Source of the DNA: Alitta virens
Taxonomy: Eukaryota > Annelida > Polychaeta > Phyllodocida > Nereididae
DNA: 64,000 bases
NCBI GenBank assembly: GCA_932294295.1
Contig: OW028573.1
Span: forward strand, 14,280,155-14,344,154
Reading direction: 5' to 3'
Below the pieces are notes generated by a model. The model saw only the letters and a program-made list of their open reading frames with translations. It did no database searches and was not told the DNA's origin. Each line of letters opens with the position of its first letter. Position 1 is the first letter of the stretch. Made by a program: the position numbers and the translations under genes. Below are positions 12,277-24,500 of this stretch, piece by piece.

Positions 12277-12535
12277 ATGTGCGGGGCGCTGCATGTGCAG
12301 TGAAGTGTGTCGACAGGTTTGGCGGCTCTTCTGGCCTTCGAATGAGCGAGCCGTGGCAGCGTTGCAGAAGCTTGTGAGCCTGACCCTAGGGAGGGAGCTG
12401 TGTCGCCCTGTAGCATCACTGGCCACCCAGCATGAGCAGTCGAAGATTGGACGCCGCATCCTCATTCAGGGGGGATGCCCTGCAACTGAGTCTGAAGGAT
12501 TTCCTAGAATGTTTTCCTCCTCCACAGTCTGGTAG
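12277..12535 (+). promoter_or_regulatory. Upstream ORFs in the presumed 5' leader of the CABIT-SAM gene
   Basis: Upstream of the chosen start at 12432 are two very short ORFs (ATG 12277 to TGA 12303; ATG 12342 to TGA 12377) and an 80-codon ORF (12293-12535) that overlaps the main start in another frame. They matter only if transcription begins upstream of them, which the sequence does not show. The main ATG has A at -3 and an in-frame TAG eight codons upstream. Confidence 0.35.
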
Positions 12536-15500
12536 GATAGTGGAGGATTTCCAACCGGACTTCGATGCCCATGAAGCCTTCAACATCTCCAAGGGCGTTG
12601 TGCTCAACTTTCACCGCCAGGTCAGCCCCAATGTGCCCTTGAGCTTTCGGGACCCTTGGGGCGGCCTAAGGTCCGATCACACGGTCAGGGTGAACTTACC
12701 TCTGGAGTTCCAAGGCAAGTTCCGTCTCCTTCACTACGACCCTGTGAGCGGAAGTACATCTCCCGACCACATATATAGGCGGGTTCAGGATGTGATTGAA
12801 ACCTTCCCAGTGTACATTCAGGCCAATGCCCACTACAGGGGAAGCGTGACCGGAAGTCGGGGTGACAACGACCTGTTCAATGTCCTGGACAACAGCTTCA
12901 CTTATGGGGACCGTTTCAAGCTCATAAGGTTGGTCCATAAGAATGGCAGGAAGCATCTGGAATGCCGGAAGGTGGACGAGGTCCGCATCCTACTTCTGCC
13001 AATGGATTGTGTGGGCAACTTCACTGTGCTTTCTGACAACAACGAGTACCTGCTCTCTGACCTCATGAGCATGCTGCCAAGGAAGCGCCGTATAGCAGTA
13101 TGTGAATGCACTAAGGACAAGTACAAGATCCCAGGACTTCCGGCTGGCTTCAGTGGCGACCTCTTCTTGGAGGAACCGGAAGCGTTTGTAGAGGCCAGCC
13201 CAATGGACGACCCTGGATTGATCATCGGCCTGCCCAGCAGTCTGTCTTTGAGGGTCAGCCCAGAGGAGGACAGTTACGACAGAGGTCAGTTGCTCAATTC
13301 TTTTGCTACCAACAATCGCAATGCCTTTCCTGTGGTTGCCAGGGTAACCGACTGGGATGAGGAGACTACCATCCTGGAGAACCACTATGTTAAACCTGGG
13401 ATTGAGTTGGTCATCCATGGATGGACCCGCCAGTCTAAGGTCCTTGCAGTTGCTGATGGAAAGCATTATGCCATACCTCTGACCTACCAGGGCAAGTTCC
13501 GTTTTGTAGGACAGACTTTTAACAGCGTTGCTGACTTGGAGAGGGCGCACCCTGCTTATGCCCTCAGAGTGATTGACGCAGACGCCATATTAGCCCTCCA
13601 GCCCGGTGATGTCATCAGGATCAAGCGAGGGGATTCCCTTAGGAATTCCACTGGTTTCCTGCGATGTGAAAAGGTGGAGCCACATGGCAAGACCAAGGAG
13701 ATTAAGATTCCCGTCCACGCTAGAGGGCGCTTTGAAGAGGTCCTTGAGGGCAACAAGTCGTCTGATGAGTACAGCATCCGGGACTTAGTGCCCTTCGTTG
13801 TTGAATCCAACGTTGACGTCCAGCTGGTGGTGGGAAGCCCTGACCAGAAGGTCAAGTCACGTGACCTGTCTGATGACGTTTCTATCCGATTGTGTGACTA
13901 CGTAGTTGAGTCGGCAGTCTACGTCAGCGTGGAGACTGCTGAAGCACCTGCATTCCACATTCCCCTGAGGACCTTGGTTTATGTGACCTTCGTACAAGAG
14001 CTTGAGAAACAACTCAGCCCTCTTCTGATGCGCCAGAACCCTCGTCTGTCTACCCTTGATCGCTGCGTTGAGATCCTTCCGGAGGAGGTCTTCAGTGCCC
14101 TAAGGCCACGTGACCGCAGCCCCAGTAGCGATGGCAACAGAATGTCCTACTCCCCTTTGTTGCAGAGCACAAACTCCTTGCAGGCACCCACAAGATGGTA
14201 AGTAAATTAATTATTCTTAAACAATGAGTCCTTAAAAACACCAATGAAACCATTTACGTTTGCAAAACCGTAGGACTAGCCATATTATACATGCATGAAT
14301 CATGATATATTGTGTGTGGCCTTTATTTTGATCGAAAGTCACCCAAAAACTACGTAGCGTCATGGAATGGTGCTTACCAAAAGGTGCAAATCAGTGGACT
14401 CCTTTGCAGTTTGCCTTATAAAAACCATTCATGTTCATATCATGAACGCTCATGTTTTATATATGTATCATAATGTAAAAAGACTAAGATAGCTTTTTGT
14501 AGATGGGCAACACAAAAAGGTATTTTGAATAATTTATATACAATTATACAATGCAGCAAGAAGTACATGTATGTGCTATTTTAATAAAACATTTAGGCCT
14601 ATGGAACGAGTATTGCATAATGCCCATTCGGTTGCACCAGTACTTCATCAGTCAACAGGACTTCTGGTCTTTATTTGACTAATATGAAGGCGCTAAAGGT
14701 TGTCCTCGGGTGACTTGAGGGCCTCAATTCTTCTCCATTTACCTTTTTCATCCCTGCCTTAGGAGCTCAATATGAAATGTAAACTAATGAAAGGGGCAGG
14801 TTTACAGAGGGTCCTGCCTATGCATAGTACCTGTTGTGGCAAGGTCCAGTGCTTCCAGGGGCCCCAAGCCCTTGAGCTGCATGCCTGGTATAGCATTGCA
14901 GAGAATGGCCAGGTAATTTACAATGGGCTGGTCAGTATGCGAGCCTTGTCTTTATGTGTGGTCACTTAATGTTACCACAGAGGTCAGTTTGGAATCGCCG
15001 AGGGCAAATATATAAGGGTTCATTCCAGGCCAGGGTCGGGTAACTTTAGGGACCATCCATTTATCATGCCAACATTGGCAGCCAGTGCTTAGGTGACATT
15101 GTGTAAGAGACGTTAGCTGATTGCTGGGGTGGTGTGTGCCATAACAACTTGCAATTCCTGTCACATTTACAGCGATGAAAGAGATTCAACCATTTCCAGA
15201 ATTTTTGGTCCACCTATCAACCACTTTGACCGATATCACTTGACAACCCAACGCCAGGCCATTCAAATTGACTTTCATCAAAGTTTCATGCAAATAAACT
15301 TAAAGGACTTTATAGGATATCATCGTAGACTAATCCTATCTGATCCCCCAGTCACCCAGAAAAGCCGATTTGCCAACAGACCCGGTCTGATCTCTTCACC
15401 ATATCATATGTATAGTCTTTGAAGCAAGCCAATGATTCACCAAGAGGCAATTGCACTGAATGTATTCATATATATGACCAGTATGACTAATTCAATCTAA

Positions 15501-18500
15501 TTGTCTAAAAGCAAAACCAGTCACTCTGAGCTGTTGATGTTTAGTGCACCAAATGGTTTGCAAAACAAAGCAGCTCTAGCATGTCACCAACCAAGACAAA
15601 GCAAGTCAGCAAGCAAGCAAGACCTGAAAGTCCCTGCTCCAAGTCGAAGCTATGTTGATTCCTGTGTACAAACCCTGGTGACTTTACTACCTAAAAGCAC
15701 TAGAACTGAGTGCATGACTGCACGCGCTATTAGTTGTAATTATCCCATTAGAAGTCCCCCCCTAAGAACTTCAAGTCCCCAGAGCAATGCACATGGCCTG
15801 TAAACAGCAGGGTCACAAGGGTAAACATGCTCAAATAATCGACTTTATTAAAAAAAAAACTAAACTTAACATTATGTCAAAAAATGCTGTTTGAATTAAA
15901 TGCAATGTAATTTTGAAGAAAGGATCACCATGCAAATATATTTAAACTTTTTGGCAATAATATATCATGACATCTAAAATTTCAAACTCAAGTAGACTTA
16001 AATTGAGGTCGTAAAATCACCATGCGTCAGTTTGCATGTCTCACATAATTGCTTCTTCATTCAAATTCTAAGTACGTTACAGTGCATGATTATGTAATCT
16101 CACGTAGATAATTCCAAAAAAAGGAAATATGTAACTCATAAATATTACATTTGTATGGGAGGAAAAACCGTTGTAGGACAGAATTCAATAATTCTAGTTC
16201 AGATAAGAGCGGTCTAAAGCTATTCTGGAAAGACCTACACATTGGGTCTTCTAAAGTAACTGATTGAAACTGGTGATACAGGGCAAAGGGGCTTGTACAT
16301 CACCATCCATCTTGATGTAGTTGTCAAGCAAACATTTCAAACCTGTGCACAATTACCATTGAATAGAAGCCGAAAGGCCAAAGTAAAAATTAGAAAGGGG
16401 TTTTCTCTGAGTCTGGATACTGTTAAGAAATAGGACGTCGAAAATGACCTGCCCACTTGTCAGAATTTATTCGCCCAGCAATTACATTTCTAAAGCTGTA
16501 ACAAAACTCTGGACACAATAAATGCCTCCATCACTCAGGTCAAGTTGCAAAAATACTGATCAATCGCGTATCTGCCACACCACAAGCAGAAAATGACGCT
16601 CAAAACATAGTATGACAGTTCATCAGTTGTATGTGATAAATCTGCTGCATTATTATGTCCACCAGAATAATAAAACACAATACAACTAAGGGGCATTCTC
16701 ACTGTCACGAGTGGGGATGGTAAGGGAGCGCAGATGACAATTTTTTTTACTTTTGCTTATCCTTGTTCATGAAACTCGAGCTATCCCGTTGAAGAGTCCC
16801 TCTAGATCACTCGTGGATATCCATGGAGAAGGCAAACATTTTAAAGCATGTTTAAAAGTCTGGCGGACGTTCGACAAGTGAAATTGTTTACCTTTTAACG
16901 TAAATCAATCGGGAGTCGCTCGCTGAGTGGTTGGCGAGTGATCTATGTACGTCCGTGGCCATTCGTGGCCATTCGCGGCCACTCATGCTCACTTGCGGGT
17001 ACGCAGAGGAGGCTTTCCATTTGTGTATACTCGCCATCCACTCTTGTTCAGCCGTCAACCGTCCGTGCTGCCACGGTGCCTCTCCTCCTTAGGCGTGGAC
17101 CACTTGCTGAATAGCGTCCGTCGTAAACAATTTCACTATGAACGATCATCGACATAATTTAAATGTGATTAAAAGAGGCACAAGGGAGCACGAGTTAGCA
17201 CGTATAGTCTGTCTTTAATGTCCGTGGTAACTGCTCTCCTACTCGTGATAGTGTGAAATAGGGTTTTTACTATATACAAAAAGTTAAAGTGTAGCCTGTT
17301 TTCAATATTCTGCAAAGTTTGAATATTTTCTCTTTTCTCACTTTTCATGACGATGATCATGCTATGTCTATCTGCATTTACCCAGTCTTTTGTTTTTTTG
17401 ATAGTATGTTGTGATTCAAATGTAAACTTTAACAATATTCAACATTATATCCACAGGCCAGGATTGGCTCCCAAGACAACATCCGCCTCTACTGGGGCCC
17501 TGAACAGCACACTGAGTGTAGCCAGAAGCACCTCCCCTTCAAGAAGCAACATCACTAACGAAGGCGGAAGCGTTGGTAGCCATAGCACCACTTCCAGAGT
17601 GGAAGTGCCCATGTCCACCGGAAGTAGCAGTACCAGCAGCCGCCTCGTGCCTTCAACTGACAGCTTGGAGAGCACTTCCTCTTCCTCCAACAAACGAGAG
17701 TCTCCAGTGTCCGACGAACAGAGACCTGCCAGCCGAGCACGATCATATGCAGAAGGTAAGAAAAGTGAAGTATGAGACAAACAAAGAAGAGATACAGAAA
17801 TTACTTTGTGCACATGTATGGTTTTGGTATAGTTTGGTTCAAAATAGAAAGAGCATGTAATTATTTGAATGGATCTGGCTAATGTAACACCAGGCAATGC
17901 AATACAAAATAGCCAAAACGGTTGGTCAGAATTCTGCATAACAGCTACCACACAAAGAAGAAATAAGATATAGAATTCCCTAACAGAATTCTGCATAAAG
18001 GCTATATATATATATATATATATACAAAGATGAATCACGATACTGGTAGAAATCACTAAAGGATGTAAACTTATACATGTACATGCAAAATATCAACTAA
18101 AAACCACTTAAGGCTAACAGGTTAACACATGATATTTGGCAGTCAATTCTCTGCATGCACATTCAAAGACCTGCAGATCAGATATGGAATGAAATGACCT
18201 ATTGGCCAGCCCCCAAATGCAAGGTTGGCTGGATGTCTGCTCTTCAGTCGTCCACTGCCATTACTAACTTCAAGATTTATGCGAATTCTGCCCAGGCTTT
18301 TTAATGCTTTTCAGCCATAAATTTTGTCGTTGCATTAAACCCCTTCAAAGGCACATTAAGTTGCCGTATTTCTACTGTAATAATGTGATAACAGAGCTAA
18401 AGGTTCTGAGAGACATTTTGTAACTGAGAATAGGTATCAGTATGATAGAAGGTAAGGTGGCAAAGGTTATTTAGGAATTACAATAACCAACAAAGGGATC

Positions 18501-21500
18501 AAGAGGGTAAGAAAAAGATCTTTGGTATAGAATATTGTAAGGGTAAAAGCACACAGGATGAAGGGGTGGAATGTAGAGGGAAACCATTTGATTTGTGATG
18601 ATACTGAGGAAAGACAAATGTTGTAAAGGTCAAAGCTTAAGGAAATCGAAGTAGCCCTGGCTAGGCTCCTTGCTGACATTAAAACAGGTCATCATAACGT
18701 CTTGTTGAATGTCTGACAAGTAAAATGGCCACGTTACATAAAAATTGGTCAACTTCTCAGCTGGACATGTTGCCACAATTCGTTTCGCTTGTTGCTCGGC
18801 TCTTGTGTGCTGGTATCATGTCGCCCATGATCAATTGCGCAACGACAGCCATCTAGATGACTTCGTCAATTCAAGGTGTACATTTCAAAGTGTACACCCC
18901 TTTAAGCAGGGGTGCCTTCACCAACTCTATTACATTTGATTGTACTTGTTATTTAACGTTAAAGTCCCCCTTCGTTTCGTTTCTCTTTTAATTTCTAAAA
19001 TCCCCCGGTATTAAATTTAGATGATAGCTTGTGATATCTTAATTGGAAATATAAAGTGATATTTTAATATCGCAAGTTCATCTTCAGGCCAAAAAGGCAT
19101 TATGAAATAGTGAAAAAAAGTCAAGTTATGTCCCGAGTAACTTCACCCACGTGAAATCGATAGCCCATTTATTTAAAGTGATAATTGTATGTAAGAAATT
19201 GCAAAATTAAATCACCTTGACAGTCTAAGTGCTGACTGCACACAGAAAATGTATGATACATGCATGATGCATTCAATTGGCGCAGAGTGTTTCTCTCTGT
19301 AAGTTGAGTATCACTATTACTATCAGACCAACTTCCGGTATATTAGTAAGGTGGAGAATCGAGAGATTTGAGCAAACTCACAACTCACAGGGGAGAGAGA
19401 TATGTTACTAGGATGTACTGTAAACCCAAGGGGCCATTTAATTTGTATCAATATTAATTATGCAATGCAACAATGATAAGTAAATATGAAAGATGGATAA
19501 GTACATAAAAGATGGTGTTTTCATTTATTAATTTAGGAATATATGACTCCATTCCTCGCATGCAATTTATTACTATTAGCACTTCCCTTTTCAAAACATT
19601 TTTTTGTCATGCAACTATAATTATTTCTGTTATTCAAAAGGTGCCCTTCTGAACTTGGCATAACAAATTAGTATTATGTAATAAAATTAACGACAGAACT
19701 TTGGTTTTGGTGTATGGTTACCAATGTGAACAGTACTACTGAACACCCATGTTTTGGTCGTATATTGCTATGTTGCAACATGCACTAATTGCCACTTTTA
19801 GTGGATACTTTGGTTTGACTTGTAGGTTTGTTTGCACACAAGCTTCTTATCTTGCCATTCATAACCATTCCACAACATCATTGACTGTGAGATTCACATG
19901 TCAGTCTTCAATTAAAGGAGCACTTCTTTCCAACTGGGTTCTTAACCTGTTCAACCCATTCATGTGCAAACATGTCTCCTTTGATATACCATTATTTCCA
20001 CATTTTCTGGGCCACCTACAAATCCCATAGGTATAGTATTGGTTGTTCCTCATTTGACATGCAATTTTCCCCCCAACGTTTTCATTTTGTTTTCAGGAGA
20101 GCTGACGAAAAGAAAAAGCCTCAGTGAAAAAATCCGCAATCGTTTCAGAAGACATAAATCAACAGAGAATGTCAACAAAGTCTCCAATCACGGTAGGGCT
20201 CTCTGTTATCTTTTTACCTAATTTGCATGTTTTATTGAAAAACTGTGTTTAAAATTGTATTCAATCTACCAATACTATTTTTCACGACACAGACATGTGC
20301 ATAAAAAATAAATTGCACAAAGACATCTTTTCACACAGTAATTGGAATTTTGTTGGTTTGGGAGTTTGAGGTAAATTATAGACAATTTAATCAAACCCGG
20401 AGTGTCAGTATCCTAAAGCCTTTTTACACCTATCTCTTGGAATTAAAGAATGCATACCTCTCAGAGATACCATCTGAGGTCTTGTCTGCTGCCAACACAA
20501 AATGGCCAAAAGCCAATACCAAATGCTATTACTAAAGGTCTCGTGCTGAAGTGAAATTATTGAATTGTAGCCAAAATGAAACATTCCTTTTTCCCATCCC
20601 ATTAAATGACAGTGCAGATAGGCATCTCGAATGCACTTGTACATGACTCTATTAAGGGATCAAGATAACAAAGAAAACCTGAGCACAGATATCATCAACT
20701 TCGAAAATTTCCACTACATTTCAAATAAGTCATTAAAAATAGACAGATCATGAAATTGCACTAAACTGGTGAATGACAACAAAGCAGAGATAAGGAAAAA
20801 AAAGCAGACCGAAAAAAAAAGAAAGTAGAGAAAAGGAGTAACTCCAGGGTTACTGTGACTGAAATATGTCTCTCCTGAGGAGGTGAAAGTACAGCATGTT
20901 CATTAGTGTTAGAACACAACATTCATTAGAAACAACGTCCTTTATACATTAGCAATGCACACACTGTTGGGGCTTCCTAGATTTATTATCTTATGTAAGT
21001 GATCAGTAAAAAGTCAGAAAATGATAGGGCTAAGTTTTAACGCAGAGATGTGATCAGCTGCCAATTATTGCATCAAAGCTCAAAAATTGAATAATTTCAG
21101 TGTTTGGCCTTGTTTTTTTTCAAAATCCAGTCCATCATTTTAACACTGAAAACTTAAGCTGGTCCTTTAGACTCTGCCCATTAATGTAATGTGCCTTTAA
21201 GGAATGCTCAACTGTAATGCAATATGTAAAATCCCTCCCATATTCATATATTATGACAGTTATATCAAAGTGACATTTAATGGCTGGTTTTTCTGGCAAT
21301 AAAATAAAACGCAAAGACATTTTGTTTTAAAGGGGTTTAACCTGATATCAGTGGCCTTGTTTTTGTGTTAATGAAGCCGAAATTTCGGTGTGAAGGATTT
21401 AGGTGGGTTATCATTACTTTGTCAATGGTTTTTCCAAATATGCAATCTTGACCTTGATGTGACCTGAGTTGAACCAGCATGACCCTCACAGGGAATCCGC

Positions 21501-24500
21501 AACCTTAGGTGACCATTTGTTGACTGTAGTGGATTTGAGTGACATCAGACGTAATGTTACCTACGTCTCATGATTACAAATGGGTAGTTTTGTCAAGGTA
21601 GATAGGGAATTGTACATTCACAACATGTAACCCGGCCTTCATTTGATGCCTTTGCCACTGTACACCATGGTACCAGGGTACGCCAAGTAGGCTTTCTCAG
21701 CCTGAAGTCCACATTGGCTGCCTTAACACATAGTCTCGACCTACATGTTACGTCAAAGTTTTTACATGGCGTTATGAATGAACGTTACATGCTGTCATAT
21801 ACTACATCATGTGACACCGTCATATTAGGAGTCGCCAAGACTGAGAAACAAAATGAACCCGCATGTCTGTTTGTGGGAGGTTCATGCTCTTTCAACAGAT
21901 TGCACGAATTATATGGCATCTGTACGCTGGCTCTTTGTGAGACCCAGCAATTTCACATGTTCTTTACTGCAACTTTAACACACTATCAAACCTGTTCAAA
22001 ATAACCTAACAACTTGAATATCTTTCAAGTGCAACTGTACTACCAAAAACTAAACAGTGAAATTGTATCTATCCAGCAATAATTCAGGTCTATCCAGCAA
22101 TAATTCAGGTCTAAACTATCCAATCATCAGTAAAGAGACCTTCTAAAATGACCTCAATAAGTCTTTGGAACCACAGGGGTCCTGGGAAGGGTAATACATT
22201 ATGTAGCTTTCCACATCAATGGTAAAAGTTTTTAGAAGTTTTTATCGTATATTACCTTAAGAACCTTTTTCAGTAAAGAACAAGTCGAGTAAATAGGTGC
22301 TAGCTATTATCTCTATCTGACTTTTTGAACATAAAGTCAACTTCATAAATGAAAATTTCCCACTGGAACATAAGACTGCCAGGGGGCGTTGCAGGTCATA
22401 AAATATCACATAGCCAACAACAAAGCAGGTAATGAATGGGGTAAATACCCCTTTTATCTGCAGACTTGGCTTAGCAATCTATGAATGAGGCACTGGTCAG
22501 CCCTCTAGGACCAAGACTGAGTGACCTCAGTGCCACCTGAAGCTCATATTACTACTGCAGGTCAAGGCCTGCAGGAAAAGGTCGGTCAGTAACAAACATA
22601 TGAACATATCTCCTAATATGAAGATTTATGGATTTTTAGTACTTTCTTTATGTTTTACTTAGTGCCACTGCTGCTTCTTTTTCACAGTTCATCTTACTAT
22701 CAATTCAATCAGACTTTTGAGTAGAGTCTGACACGATCTTGATTGATATGCTGTCGAGTTTTGATGGCCTGTCAAGCAAACAAGTCCACCTCTGTAGAAA
22801 TAAATCTACATGCAAATTACATGTTGTGCAATTTTTGATATATTACTGCACCTCAAATAATTAACACACTGAATATATATTGGTGTTTATCATGCAAGTT
22901 GCAGTTAGTCCAGAAACTACAGGCACTTGCCGAATCTCCTGAAGCAGAACTGGTACTGCAATAAATTTATGTAAACCACCCTCAAACCAACTGCCCCTTT
23001 TTGATATCGGATCATAAATCTTCTATTATTGGCCTTTACACACATGATGGAATCCACAATAGTTGTAGTATACCTTATATTATGAAATGCTAATGCACTG
23101 TGGCATAGGCCTGGTATGTGTCACTCTGAGTTATGTAGAAAGGCATTGAAGTCTTAAGATGTAGTTCAAAGCCCATCCATTGATAGGGCAAGAAAAACAA
23201 ATATGGGGCATTTAATGTGAAAAAGTCAAATGAGAAGACTAGTTGGTATGCTACACTGATGATTTTAAGATCTTAAAAAGTTTAAAACGATTTTAAAGAG
23301 AGCATAAGTGGTCTACCAGGCTAAGACAACTTAGGCTTTGTCTGACCTAGCTTTACTATTCCTAACATGTTTAAGGAAAGTGATATATGTTTGTTATAAA
23401 TTACTTCGATGCTATACAAACAGTAGTTTTTCAAATGTTAACAATGAAATGTAGTGAAGTTTCTAGACCTTTTTGGACTTTCAGTATTATGTCACTCAGC
23501 GTAAGAAAAACTTTCACTCAGCCTTATAGAAAACAACACCTTTATGCAATTGGTGAATATAAAAAGATAGAGAGCAAGGGCATTGACCTTGCTTTGGTGT
23601 GTGACTAAGGAGCTAAAGAAGCAATGTGGGTCCTAGACTAAAAAAAAACCCTCTGCACCCCTTCTCAATTTGCTTGCATTAGCAGTCAGCACCCACCTGC
23701 TGTAGTCAGTGTGTAAGATGCAGTAGTGGGCGACAAGAAAAACAGTGGAGCTAAATTTGTCAAGTTCTGCCCCAGTTGCTTCAAAAATTGAGGGGCTTTA
23801 CTGAACTTGGTGGTGGTTGTGCCCCTTTTGCCAGCAACAGACAAACCTGTTGCCCAACAGTTGCGACTGATTGTCAAGGTCAGGATGGCGCAACGTGTGA
23901 CAGACTGGACAAAAGACCTGGGGCTGCTTGCCAGAGTTAGGTCACCATGCAGGCAAAGCATATAGCAGCCACTCCACTATAACATTATTGACAGGCTAAA
24001 ATGTGTCCAATTGTATAGATGGGGTGGGCACAGGCAGCCTGCACAGGACAAGAATAATATAAAGGATAATATTAGCAATATATGGGCAGCATTCAAGTTG
24101 CATTATACATACAGTATCTCTGTTCAATTATCCTTGACAAGTACCTGCCATACCATAAAGGAAGTTATGCAGTACATAACTTTACATAAAATTTATTTGA
24201 ATGATCCCAAAGTATGGAGTTATGGTCCCATTTGAACTGCCAAACCCTCTCCGTCATAAAACTTAAGAAAAGAAGGGAAGGTTATAGAATTTCTAGCGAA
24301 ACATTTGTGAAGACATATGGAGAACAGGTCGAGTTGCTTCAGTTGAAATTTCTAAAGCTGCTCCTTTTTCACGCGTACTCATAAGAGAAAAACTTGAGCG
24401 AAGGAATTTTGCCAATACACAATGTACATACAGAAAGCTTTATTCCTTAAAGTTGAATAATACTGGCGTGAGTCAGGCAGACAAAAAACGTAAATTTAGA

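Larger units (their letters stand above)
5542..12431. other. Intergenic region between divergent TGS1 and the CABIT-SAM gene
   Basis: This 6.9-kb region separates two divergently transcribed genes and contains no recognisable protein gene. It holds a 412-bp inverted-repeat element (5650-6061), a truncated iterated-word foldback element (7104-7658), a GC-richer patch near 7920-8050 with a CTCF-like motif, a tandem composite repeat (8174-10384), C homopolymers (10558-10624), a long AT palindrome (10776-10885) and otherwise AT-rich sequence. Promoters of both genes must lie here, but no start site can be fixed. The stretch 6062-7103 shows nothing recognisable. Confidence 0.7.

Noticed and set aside
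12990..13550. Minus-strand ORF of 186 codons (and others antisense to 12432-14197)
   Set aside because: It mirrors the codon structure of the real CABIT exon on the plus strand, has no family resemblance and would need to overlap it completely.
14772..15803. Series of plus-strand ORFs of 65-100 codons in intron 1
   Set aside because: There are no splice-joined frames, no recognisable domain and no codon pattern like the neighbouring exons.
17445..18056. Minus-strand ORF of 203 codons
   Set aside because: It covers the Ser/Thr-rich exon 2 of the CABIT-SAM gene in antisense. Open antisense frames are expected opposite such codons.
23686..23961. 91-codon minus-strand ORF that might be a LINE fragment
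   Set aside because: No reverse transcriptase or endonuclease motif is visible, and the region is otherwise ordinary intron.
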